The position numbers and the translations under genes were made by a program. The notes under the pieces were generated by a model. It did not search any database and was not told the DNA's origin. It saw only the letters and a program-made list of their open reading frames with translations. A DNA stretch of 6,445 nucleotides, from contig SKKR01000263.1 in assembly GCA_007123655.1 (NCBI GenBank), positions 1-6,445 on the forward strand, given 5' to 3'. The stretch comes from Thermomicrobiaceae bacterium. Its GTDB lineage: Bacteria; Chloroflexota; Chloroflexia; Thermomicrobiales; Thermomicrobiaceae. Positions 1 through 5,936 of this stretch are shown piece after piece (positions within the stretch are counted from its first letter, which is position 1; the number at the start of each line of letters is the position of its first letter).

Positions 1-1725
1 GGTGTCGTGAGGATCGCCGGATCAGCGCTTTCCTGTTCGACAGACTGGTACCTCTGCACGGCGCGGCCGGACACGGTCTGGTCCTGGACGGCCGCGGTCG
101 AGTTCGGCTTGCGCGGCTCACTGACCGGGCTGGCGGTGGCTCTGGGCCTTCTCCTCTATCATGGGTACCGGCTGCGAGCGCAGAGCGGGGCGTTTCTCTG
201 GTTGCCCGTGGCCGCGCTCGCCGTGAGTGCGGTGATCGCCACGTTGACGTTCAGCGGCGCATCCCTGGATCTGACCCTCGGGCGGATCGGCTCGATGCAG
301 ATTCTGTTTGCGTTGCTGGTGGTGGTTTCCGTACTTGGCATCCTCCGAACCCGTGGTATTCAGCCGGTCGGGACGACCGGGTTGTCGCGCTTCAGCGTAC
401 TGACCGGCGGAGCAGCGATCGGTGTACTCGGCCTCATCATTGCCGGTGGTGCGATTGCCACCGGAGACCAGCTCTCAGGCGCATGCGGTGGATGGCCTCT
501 CTGTGACGGGCAACTGGTCCCAAGCGGGTTCACCGCGGTCGACCTGCACCTCGCCCATCGCTGGGTTGCCTTGCTGGCGACAGTCGGTATCGTTCTGGCC
601 GCGACCATCGCACGGACCGCCCGCGCGAGCGATCCGGCGATACGCGGGCTGATCAACGCGGCAGCCGTCCTGATTGCCGCGCAGATTTTCATTGGCGCAG
701 TGACGGTCTGGTCGGACCAGAACCCGGTCGCCAGTTCCGCGCATCTGGGCGTTGCGGGCGTTATCTGGGGCTTGCTTGTCGGCGCGGTGGCGCTGGATCG
801 CATGCTGCCCGCCTCCGCTTCCGTGCCGGCGGGAGCGGAACAGACGGGGCGAGCAATCCGGGGCGTTCTCGCAGATTATGTCGAGTTCACCAAGCCGCGG
901 ATCATGGTGCTTCTGCTGATCACGACGCTCGGCGGCATGTTGATTGCCGCCGCGGGATGGCCGGGCTTCCAGCTTGTCCTCTGGACCATGCTCGGTGGTG
1001 GCTTGTCCGCTGGTGGAGCCAGTGCGCTCAACCATTTCATCGACCGGGACATCGATGGACTGATGTCCAGAACCCGGAGCCGCCCGCTTCCGAGCGGTCG
1101 AGTCGCGCCGGTGCAGTCCGCCATTTTCGGGGTGACGCTGAGTGTCCTGGCTGTTTACATCCTGGTGGTGTTCGTGAACCCGCTGGCGGCGATCCTGGCG
1201 TTGATCGGGAATCTCGCCTACGTGGTCATGTACACCAAGTACCTCAAGCGGTCCACGCCGCAGAACATCGTGATTGGCGGGGCGGCTGGCGCCATGCCGC
1301 CGATGATCGGCTGGGCAGCGGTCACGAACTCGATCGGTGTTCCGGCGCTGGTACTGTTCGCGGTGATCTTCTACTGGACCCCGCCCCATTTCTGGGCGCT
1401 CGCTCTGTTCAAACGGGGTGATTACGAGACCGCCCGGGTCCCGATGTTCCCGGAGATATATGGAGACGCCGAGACCCGCCGGCATATTCTGCTGTACACC
1501 GTGATGCTGGTGATCGTGAGCATTTTTCCGTTCGCGCTCCAGTTCATGGGCGTGTTCTACCTGGCCAGTGCCCTGCTCCTGGGCGGGATCTTCCTGCTCC
1601 GCGCCTGGCAGCTGACGGCGAGCCCGTCCGACCAGGCCGCGCGCCGGGTCTTCTTCTTCTCGCTCTGGTACCTTGCGTTCATCTACCTCGCAATGGTCAT
1701 CGACCGTATCGTCTGGTTTGGCTAG
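1..1725 (+). CDS. ctaAB: Fused heme A synthase / protoheme IX farnesyltransferase (CtaA-CtaB), 5' partial
   Basis: A membrane fusion protein of heme A synthesis. The C-terminal CtaB part adds farnesyl to heme B to give heme O; the CtaA part oxidises heme O to heme A. Residues are counted from the GTG at 7. The frame is open to base 1, and the first residues already match the loop after CtaA helix 1, so the real start lies upstream. CtaA part, about 1-265: cysteine pairs C10/C17 and C160/C166, glutamate E32, and C-half histidines H181, H184 (HLAHR) and H246. The positions matching N-half heme ligands are L35 and Q98, not His. A linker (about 265-288) leads to CtaB, about 289-572: the TKPRI start, the prenyl-diphosphate motif N342-xxx-D346-xxx-D350 followed by SRTRSRPLPSG, YTKYLKR at 409-415, then NIVIGG and AGAMPP, and DYETARVPM from D472. 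Family assignment is firm; activity of the CtaA half is uncertain. Confidence 0.95.
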   Translation, partial: GVVRIAGSALSCSTDWYLCTARPDTVWSWTAAVEFGLRGSLTGLAVALGLLLYHGYRLRAQSGAFLWLPVAALAVSAVIATLTFSGASLDLTLGRIGSMQILFALLVVVSVLGILRTRGIQPVGTTGLSRFSVLTGGAAIGVLGLIIAGGAIATGDQLSGACGGWPLCDGQLVPSGFTAVDLHLAHRWVALLATVGIVLAATIARTARASDPAIRGLINAAAVLIAAQIFIGAVTVWSDQNPVASSAHLGVAGVIWGLLVGAVALDRMLPASASVPAGAEQTGRAIRGVLADYVEFTKPRIMVLLLITTLGGMLIAAAGWPGFQLVLWTMLGGGLSAGGASALNHFIDRDIDGLMSRTRSRPLPSGRVAPVQSAIFGVTLSVLAVYILVVFVNPLAAILALIGNLAYVVMYTKYLKRSTPQNIVIGGAAGAMPPMIGWAAVTNSIGVPALVLFAVIFYWTPPHFWALALFKRGDYETARVPMFPEIYGDAETRRHILLYTVMLVIVSIFPFALQFMGVFYLASALLLGGIFLLRAWQLTASPSDQAARRVFFFSLWYLAFIYLAMVIDRIVWFG

Positions 1726-1772
1726 GCGTGGTTGAATCGCGCCAGCGTCGAACTCGGACCTGAACGGTTGAT

Positions 1773-1777
1773 GGGAG
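1773..1777 (+). promoter_or_regulatory. Ribosome binding site fixing a GTG start
   Basis: GGGAG lies six bases before the GTG at 1784. It selects that codon over the ATG at 1771, which opens a reading frame of only nine codons before a TGA at 1798. Confidence 0.6.
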
Positions 1778-1783
1778 TTTCGC

Positions 1784-2035
1784 GTGCGCCGCAGACGTGA
1801 TCTGACCGGGTGGATACTCATGGGCGTGCTCTTTGTGGCTGCCCTGGCGTTGATCTTCTACATCCTGCTGCTTCGCGCACAGCACCTGGCGAGCCTCGAA
1901 GACCGCCGGCAAGATCCGGAACCGCAAGTCCGGATCGAGTACGTTGCGGCGGGGCCGCCGATCGTGGTGTTCCAGCCAGCCGCGTCGGATCAGAATGGTC
2001 CCCACCGTCTGACGTATGCCGCGCCGGTCACCTGA
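1784..2035 (+). CDS. Small single-pass membrane protein, unknown function
   Basis: An 83-residue protein that I do not recognise. It begins with a basic stretch (MRRRRD), followed by one hydrophobic helix at about residues 9-30 (TGWILMGVLFV onward to YILLL). A polar, proline-containing tail of about 50 residues follows. By the positive-inside rule the N-terminus is cytoplasmic and the tail outside. The tail has no cysteine, histidine-rich or CxxxC copper motif, so it does not look like a Cox11, Sco or CcoS-type assembly factor. It starts at a GTG with a good GGGAG site and lies 58 bp after ctaAB on the same strand with no terminator between, so cotranscription is likely. A link to oxidase assembly is only inferred from position. 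An overlapping ORF at 1810-2061 in another frame lacks a comparable ribosome site and membrane pattern. Confidence 0.7.
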   Translation: MRRRRDLTGWILMGVLFVAALALIFYILLLRAQHLASLEDRRQDPEPQVRIEYVAAGPPIVVFQPAASDQNGPHRLTYAAPVT

Positions 2036-2102
2036 CCAGACACCAGCCCTGCATTCCGTGATGTTTCCTTAATCGCTGCATCATAACGCTTCCCGCGATT
2101 CG

Positions 2103-2131
2103 TTGACATGTGCCGTGAGTGCCGTCATGAT
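2103..2131 (+). promoter_or_regulatory. Sigma70-type promoter for the glycosyltransferase gene
   Basis: A perfect -35 box TTGACA (2103-2108) is followed by a 17-bp spacer and a CATGAT -10 box (2126-2131, four of six consensus bases). Transcription would start near 2138, giving a leader of about 80 bases before the ATG at 2220. The preceding stretch 2041-2100 is less GC-rich (about half G+C) than the flanking genes. No experiment is implied; this is a motif match. Confidence 0.6.
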
Positions 2132-2160
2132 AGAGGTGCACGATCGGGTCATTATTGCAT

Positions 2161-2187
2161 ACGCGGGAGCACGCACCGCTCTCACGT
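2161..2187 (+). promoter_or_regulatory. Leader hairpin upstream of the glycosyltransferase
   Basis: The arms ACGCGGGAGC (2161-2170) and GCTCTCACGT (2178-2187) enclose a 7-base loop. Nine of ten positions pair, with one G-U wobble and one C-A mismatch. It sits between the predicted transcription start and the ribosome site at 2203-2210. It could be an RNA structure or a DNA operator, or it could be chance in GC-rich sequence. Confidence 0.35.
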
Positions 2188-2202
2188 CGAGGAGCAGACG
2201 CT

Positions 2203-2210
2203 GGAGAGGG
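2203..2210 (+). promoter_or_regulatory. Ribosome binding site deciding the ATG at 2220
   Basis: GGAGAGGG ends nine bases before ATG 2220. A second purine run, AGGGA (2212-2216), is closer, at three bases. Together they support starting at 2220 rather than at the TTG at 2103, which is the -35 box. Confidence 0.6.
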
Positions 2211-2219
2211 CAGGGATCA

Positions 2220-3536
2220 ATGGGCAGGTTCCTGGTTTGCACCACGCCGTTCGTGGGCCACGTGACAGCGATGACGCCAGTCGTTGCTCGTCTCGTCGAG
2301 CGCGGAAACGAAGTTCGCTGGTACACGGGTTCGAAGTTTCGCGAGACGGTGGAGACTACCGGCGCGACGTACATCCCGATGACCACCCCAACGGATTTTG
2401 ACGACCAGCGTCTCGGCGCGACGTTTCCGGAATGGAACAGGTTGAGCGGGCTCAGCGCGCTGAAGTTCATGATCAAGCATATCTGTACCGACTCGGCAGT
2501 CGGGCAGGTCCGCGACATCCAGGAGATAACCCGGGACTTCCCCGCGGATGTCGTCCTGAGCGAGACAACGTTTCTCGGATCGCGCTGGGCACATGAGCTG
2601 GGAGGCCCGCCCTGGGCGATTCTCAACTCGCTTCCCCTGCCGATCAGCAGCCGAGACACGGCCCCGTTCGGGCTTGGATTTCCGCCGCCTCGTTCGATTC
2701 CGGGCCGGTTGCGGGCGCGGTTGCTCTACACGCTGATCTCCCGCGGTGTCTTCCGCGACGTGGAGCGGTACACCAAGAAGGTCCGGGCCGGGGTGGGTTT
2801 GCCGCCGACCGGCACCTATGTTATGGACAACATGGTTTCCCCGTACCTGTACCTGCAGGGAACCGTGGAATCGTTCGAGTACCCCCGGTCAGATCTCCCG
2901 CCACAGGTCCACTTCGTTGGGCCGGTGATCCCGCCGGTCGCCGCGGACTTCCAGCCCCCGACCTGGTGGAAAGACCTCGAGGGCGAACGACGGGTGGTGC
3001 ACGTAACCCAGGGAACGCTCACCACGGACGCTGGACAGCTGCTCGAACCGACGATCGAGGCACTGGCGGACGAGGACATGCTGGTCGTCGCGACCACCGG
3101 CGGCAATCCAGTCGAATCTGTGGCGATCGACCCGATGCCGGACAACGTCCGGATAGAGCCGTTTATCCCGCACGGGCACCTTCTGCCGCATGTCGATGTG
3201 ATGGTCACGAACGGCGGATACAACGGCGTGCATATGGCCCTGAGCCACGGCGTGCCCCTGGTCGCGGGAGGAACAACCGAGGATAAACCGGAAGTGTGCG
3301 CCCGGATCGCCTGGACGGGTGTCGGGATCAACCTCGGGACCGACAGGCCGGGTAAACGGGCGATTTCCCAGGCGGTCCACCGGATATTTACCGAGATATC
3401 GTTTCAACTTCGCGCCGCAGACCTTTCCAGGGAGATCGCCGGACACAATCCACCGGATGAAGCGGCGGCCCTTCTCGAAGAACTCGCCCGGACCGGCGAA
3501 CCGGTGCTTCGGAATCAGGTCTGCGAGCGTCCATAG
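2220..3536 (+). CDS. GT-B glycosyltransferase, MGT/UGT-like (GT1 family)
   Basis: A 438-residue glycosyltransferase that probably moves a sugar from a nucleotide-sugar to a small lipophilic or envelope acceptor; donor and acceptor cannot be read from sequence. The N-terminal Rossmann domain opens with MGRFLVCTTPFVGHV, where H14 is in the place of the GT1 catalytic base, followed by LVERGNEVRWYTG. The C-terminal domain has HVTQGTL (TQGT at 263-266) and the donor-binding block from N331: NGGYNG, then ALSHGVPLVAGG and E354-D355-K356. In classical GT1 enzymes the first residue of this block is His (HCGWNS) and the acidic pair is DQ; here they are Asn and ED. The protein has no signal peptide or membrane helix, so it is expected in the cytoplasm or loosely at the membrane. 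An upstream in-frame extension to 2103 would cover the promoter and leader hairpin and carries no domain residues, so ATG 2220 is preferred. Confidence 0.9.
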   Translation: MGRFLVCTTPFVGHVTAMTPVVARLVERGNEVRWYTGSKFRETVETTGATYIPMTTPTDFDDQRLGATFPEWNRLSGLSALKFMIKHICTDSAVGQVRDIQEITRDFPADVVLSETTFLGSRWAHELGGPPWAILNSLPLPISSRDTAPFGLGFPPPRSIPGRLRARLLYTLISRGVFRDVERYTKKVRAGVGLPPTGTYVMDNMVSPYLYLQGTVESFEYPRSDLPPQVHFVGPVIPPVAADFQPPTWWKDLEGERRVVHVTQGTLTTDAGQLLEPTIEALADEDMLVVATTGGNPVESVAIDPMPDNVRIEPFIPHGHLLPHVDVMVTNGGYNGVHMALSHGVPLVAGGTTEDKPEVCARIAWTGVGINLGTDRPGKRAISQAVHRIFTEISFQLRAADLSREIAGHNPPDEAAALLEELARTGEPVLRNQVCERP

Positions 3537-3539
3537 ATC

Positions 3540-3552
3540 CCGCCGCGGGCGG
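3540..3552 (+). other. Short GC hairpin just after the glycosyltransferase stop
   Basis: CCGCC-GCG-GGCGG begins three bases after the TAG at 3534-3536. It is a perfect five-pair stem with a three-base loop, but no T-run follows, so it is a weak terminator candidate at best. Confidence 0.25.
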
Positions 3553-3661
3553 TGCCGTGTCGAGACTGGAATTGCCACGTTCCCGCAACGATCTGCCCCG
3601 CGATGTTGTGCCGTTTCCGCCCGGACCGCGCCATGCTTGGAATCGATGGATCGACATGTTC

Positions 3662-3667
3662 GGGGAG
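3662..3667 (+). promoter_or_regulatory. Ribosome binding site deciding the ATG at 3675
   Basis: GGGGAG lies seven bases before ATG 3675, an ideal spacing. It shows that the in-frame extension back to 3552 is not part of the protein. Confidence 0.7.
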
Positions 3668-3674
3668 TCCGAAT

Positions 3675-4520
3675 ATGAACGACAAGCAACCAGTCAGTGG
3701 TCAGAACGCAGGACACGGGCGGAAGCGTCCCTGGCTGTTCTTCCTGCTTGCTTACGGATGGTCCTGGCTAATGTGGTCGCCCGCCATTCTGTTCGGGTGG
3801 GAGTGGGGCGAGCCCCGAACGATGATCGTCTTCGTTTCAGGCGTTGGACCACTTGTCGCGGCGCTGGTCCTGCTCTATCGCGGCTACACGGACGAACCAG
3901 CGTCGAGCTTCTGGCGGCGCGTGTTCGATGTCCGACGCATCGGCGTTGTCTGGTGGGTGCCCATCATCGCGCTTCCGTTCGGTGTCAACCTTATCGCCAG
4001 GCTGTTTTCGTCAGGGGCAGCCGCGGGCGATACCGACCCGGTAACGATCGGCGGCTTGCTTGTCATCGTGCTCATCTTCGGAATGGGGGCCGGATTCGTG
4101 GAGGAGATCGGCTGGCGGGGTTACGCGCTTGATCCAATACAGCAGCGCCATTCCGCACTCGTTGCCAGCCTCATCATTGGGATTGCCTGGAGCGCCTGGC
4201 ACCTGCCGCTCTTTTTCATCGAGGGTTCCTATCACCATGGACTCGGGGTTGGGACGATCGCGTTCTGGCTGTTCGTCCTGGCGATCGTGTTCTGGAGCGT
4301 GCTCTACACGTGGGTCTACAACCATACGGCTCGCAGCATCCTGGCGGTCATCCTGATGCACGCCTTCTACAACATTGCCGCCGAGGTGGCCGGACCCGCG
4401 GGGGATCAGGAGTACGTCAGAATCGCGATCCTCGGTGCCATTACCGTTGTCGTGGTCATCCTTTGGGGTCCTCGCACGCTTGCCCGCCTGACCATCGCGC
4501 CCGGTCGGTCCGCTGTCTGA
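3675..4520 (+). CDS. CPBP family intramembrane metalloprotease (CAAX protease/Abi-like)
   Basis: A 281-residue polytopic membrane protein of the CPBP (ABI, type II CAAX prenyl protease) family. All three signature motifs are present: E143-E144-IGW-R148 (EExxxR), W172-SAW-H176 (the second-motif histidine) and H229-AFY-N233 (HxxxN). About eight hydrophobic segments are visible, near 19-41, 49-69, 91-113, 124-142, 161-181, 193-216, 218-238 and 248-266; the motifs lie on or beside the central ones, as in the family. A short polar N-terminus (MNDKQPVSGQ, then a basic GRKR) precedes helix 1. With the glutamates, histidines and Asn intact it is probably an active protease, but bacterial members have varied roles (bacteriocin immunity, peptide maturation, stress) and the substrate is unknown. 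No bacteriocin-like precursor gene is seen nearby. It follows the glycosyltransferase by 138 bp and converges with the next gene, 28 bp away. Confidence 0.92.
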   Translation: MNDKQPVSGQNAGHGRKRPWLFFLLAYGWSWLMWSPAILFGWEWGEPRTMIVFVSGVGPLVAALVLLYRGYTDEPASSFWRRVFDVRRIGVVWWVPIIALPFGVNLIARLFSSGAAAGDTDPVTIGGLLVIVLIFGMGAGFVEEIGWRGYALDPIQQRHSALVASLIIGIAWSAWHLPLFFIEGSYHHGLGVGTIAFWLFVLAIVFWSVLYTWVYNHTARSILAVILMHAFYNIAAEVAGPAGDQEYVRIAILGAITVVVVILWGPRTLARLTIAPGRSAV

Positions 4521-4548
4521 TCTCACCTGGCAGGAGTAACGCCGAACC

Positions 4549-5712
4549 TCAGGCTTCCACGCGCGCGCTATTTGTGCCGTTTCCCAGGTCCCGAAATCGC
4601 CTGACTTCGTCCGACTCCAGAACCGAGCGTTTCAACAGTGATGCGATCGGTCGTCTCATCAGGCCATAGCGGACGTACGTATAGGCATCCTGCGTCACGA
4701 ACGAGGTCATCAGGCCGGCTTTCGTCTGATTCAATACCGGTCCATACTGGATCTGCCTGAGCCCCTCGTCCATCGCCAACCGGACACTCTCGACAATCAT
4801 CGTGTCGTACGCGTTGTGCGTTGTTCGGAGGCTTCGGTCGAAGCCTCCAGAGGCGCAGATCAGTACCCCGTCGCCGAGGATGAAAGAGTGGTAGCCCACG
4901 ATCTGCTCGTCGATCCGGGCGACAAAATGTACTGCGTCCGGATGATCGACAGCGAGCGTGTTACGAACCATATCGGCGAGAATGTCCTGGTACGGTGTGA
5001 GCAAGCGGAACTGCATCGTGTCATAGAACCCGGCACACGTCTCCCGGGCTTTCTGATCGAGCGCGCCACGCACCGTCTCGATCGTTCCTCCCTTGTTCCG
5101 GAACGCTTTCAGTTTGTTACGAAGCCGTTTTCGTCGCCGGACGAACTCGTCGACATCGGTGAAAAGATCGAGGTCTACGTAGCCGCTGTCGAACCCGGGT
5201 GACTGAATTCCTCCAGGAACCGGGTCCTCCCCGCGGAGCTCGATAACGGAGCCCTGCAAGTAGTTTCTCTGCAGTTCCGCGAGTGCTTCCGTACGAAATG
5301 TGCGGCGGTCAATACCTTCTGCGACAAGGCCCGGGTTTGCATTGTTGTCGACGCCAAAGTCGTAGCGACTCCAGACGAAAACCGGAAGCTTTGGCAGATC
5401 GATGAGGGTTGACAGTGGAGGTTGAAAGAAGCATTGTCCGGATTTCCGGCACTCCATGAAGAGCGCGACGCCGGCGAGTTCCCCATTTGTGTAACCCCGA
5501 AGGAGCCTTGGTTGCGAGTACTGCGTCCGGCAACCGAGCACCGCGTTGAAGTTATCGAGTACGACATCGGACCTTCCAAGTCGCGCGAGATCATGGCTGA
5601 ACGTCTGGCGTTCTGATTCGCTGAGCGGGGTGCCACCGACGTCAAATTCCCAGTCACGGGTGCTGGATGCTCGGGGCGTCGAGCCCGCTTCGCGAGTGGT
5701 CGTCCGAACCAT
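4549..5712 (-). CDS. FemAB-like / GNAT-fold N-acyltransferase
   Basis: A 387-residue protein of the GNAT N-acyltransferase superfamily, nearest to the FemAB-like or Acetyltransf_6 group. Members transfer acyl or aminoacyl groups to cell-wall precursors or to amino sugars. The N-terminal half (about 30-180) is a degenerate GNAT-like module. A strongly basic helix (RRRKRLRNKLKAFRNK, 192-207) is typical of this group and precedes the second module. In that module the beta strands VHFVARIDEQIVGYHSFILG (261-280) and VLICASGG (283-290) are followed by helix AYDTMIVESVRLAMDEG (301-317) and strand IQYGP (321-325). There is no signal peptide or membrane helix. The ATG is chosen because GGGAGG lies ten bases upstream. 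The final 30 residues are charged and non-conserved in appearance. Substrate unknown: tRNA-dependent Fem activity and acyl-CoA-dependent transfer are both possible. Fold assignment is good; precise function is not. Confidence 0.75.
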   Translation of the reverse strand: MVRTTTREAGSTPRASSTRDWEFDVGGTPLSESERQTFSHDLARLGRSDVVLDNFNAVLGCRTQYSQPRLLRGYTNGELAGVALFMECRKSGQCFFQPPLSTLIDLPKLPVFVWSRYDFGVDNNANPGLVAEGIDRRTFRTEALAELQRNYLQGSVIELRGEDPVPGGIQSPGFDSGYVDLDLFTDVDEFVRRRKRLRNKLKAFRNKGGTIETVRGALDQKARETCAGFYDTMQFRLLTPYQDILADMVRNTLAVDHPDAVHFVARIDEQIVGYHSFILGDGVLICASGGFDRSLRTTHNAYDTMIVESVRLAMDEGLRQIQYGPVLNQTKAGLMTSFVTQDAYTYVRYGLMRRPIASLLKRSVLESDEVRRFRDLGNGTNSARVEA

Positions 5713-5722
5713 ATTTCAGCAA

Positions 5723-5728
5723 CCTCCC
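5723..5728 (-). promoter_or_regulatory. Ribosome binding site of the FemAB-like gene
   Basis: On the - strand GGGAGG is followed by ten bases and then the ATG at 5712-5710. It supports this start codon. Confidence 0.6.
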
Positions 5729-5732
5729 GGGT

Positions 5733-5751
5733 CGCAGTTCCTGAACGTGCG
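5733..5751 (-). promoter_or_regulatory. Inverted repeat next to the FemAB-like ribosome site
   Basis: CGCA-GTTC-CT-GAAC-G-TGCG forms two paired blocks (GTTC/GAAC and CGCA/TGCG) with one bulged base and a tiny central loop. It ends a few bases upstream of the ribosome binding site in the predicted leader. It could be an operator half-site pair or an RNA hairpin; it is short enough to be chance. Confidence 0.3.
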
Positions 5752-5849
5752 TCACCCTCAGGCCTGGGTACGATAGAACCAATGACTTGCGATTCCGAAC
5801 TTCAGGCACAATTGAATAGTTTGGAACTGTTGGATTCGCCAGCTGGTTC

Positions 5850-5878
5850 AGTATGACGGATGTGTGATGGGATGTCGA
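5850..5878 (-). promoter_or_regulatory. Candidate promoter for the FemAB-like gene
   Basis: Read on the - strand: TCGACA (5878-5873, five of six -35 bases), a 17-bp spacer and CATACT (5855-5850, four of six -10 bases). A start near 5843 would give a leader of about 130 bases. It would let the FemAB-like gene be transcribed separately from the TPP-enzyme gene upstream. Confidence 0.4.
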
Positions 5879-5936
5879 GCGTGGTGGGGGATCACGACGC
5901 GAATCTTTGCGTGAGTGGCATAGGTAGGAGGACGTG

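Larger units (their letters stand above)
5713..5936. other. Intergenic gap between the two minus-strand genes
   Basis: No gene is visible here in either direction. The stretch 5761-5880 is about half G+C, lower than the flanking genes. It holds a ribosome site, a hairpin and a candidate - strand promoter, listed separately. No terminator with a T-run was found after the TPP-enzyme stop. Confidence 0.6.

Noticed and set aside
7..9. GTG at 7 as the true start of the heme A synthase
   Set aside because: The two codons before it are open and fit the family pattern (GVVRIAGSALSC), and CtaA helix 1 would be missing; the gene must begin left of the window.
475..1821. Long 448-codon open frame on the - strand opposite ctaAB
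   Set aside because: Its translation is highly charged, rich in Arg, His, Gln and Pro, with no domain pattern; it mirrors the strong codon bias of the real membrane-protein gene on the + strand.
2026..2037. GGTC-ACCT-GACC as a terminator after the small membrane protein
   Set aside because: Only four to five pairs, overlapping the stop codon, and with no T-run.
2889..3716. 275-codon open frame on the - strand opposite the glycosyltransferase
   Set aside because: No recognisable fold and Arg/His-rich composition; the opposite strand carries a clear GT-B protein.
3557..4132. 191-codon + strand frame overlapping the CPBP gene
   Set aside because: Arg-rich out-of-frame translation without helices; the CPBP frame has all three family motifs and an ideal ribosome site.
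4526..4553. Possible bidirectional terminator between the convergent genes
   Set aside because: CCTG/CAGG and AGG/CCT can pair with a two-base bulge and a 12-base loop, but the stem is weak, overlaps the FemAB-like stop codon and has no T-run on either strand.
5759..5766. Palindrome CAGGCCTG as an operator
   Set aside because: Eight-base palindromes are expected by chance in a window of this size and there is no second copy nearby.
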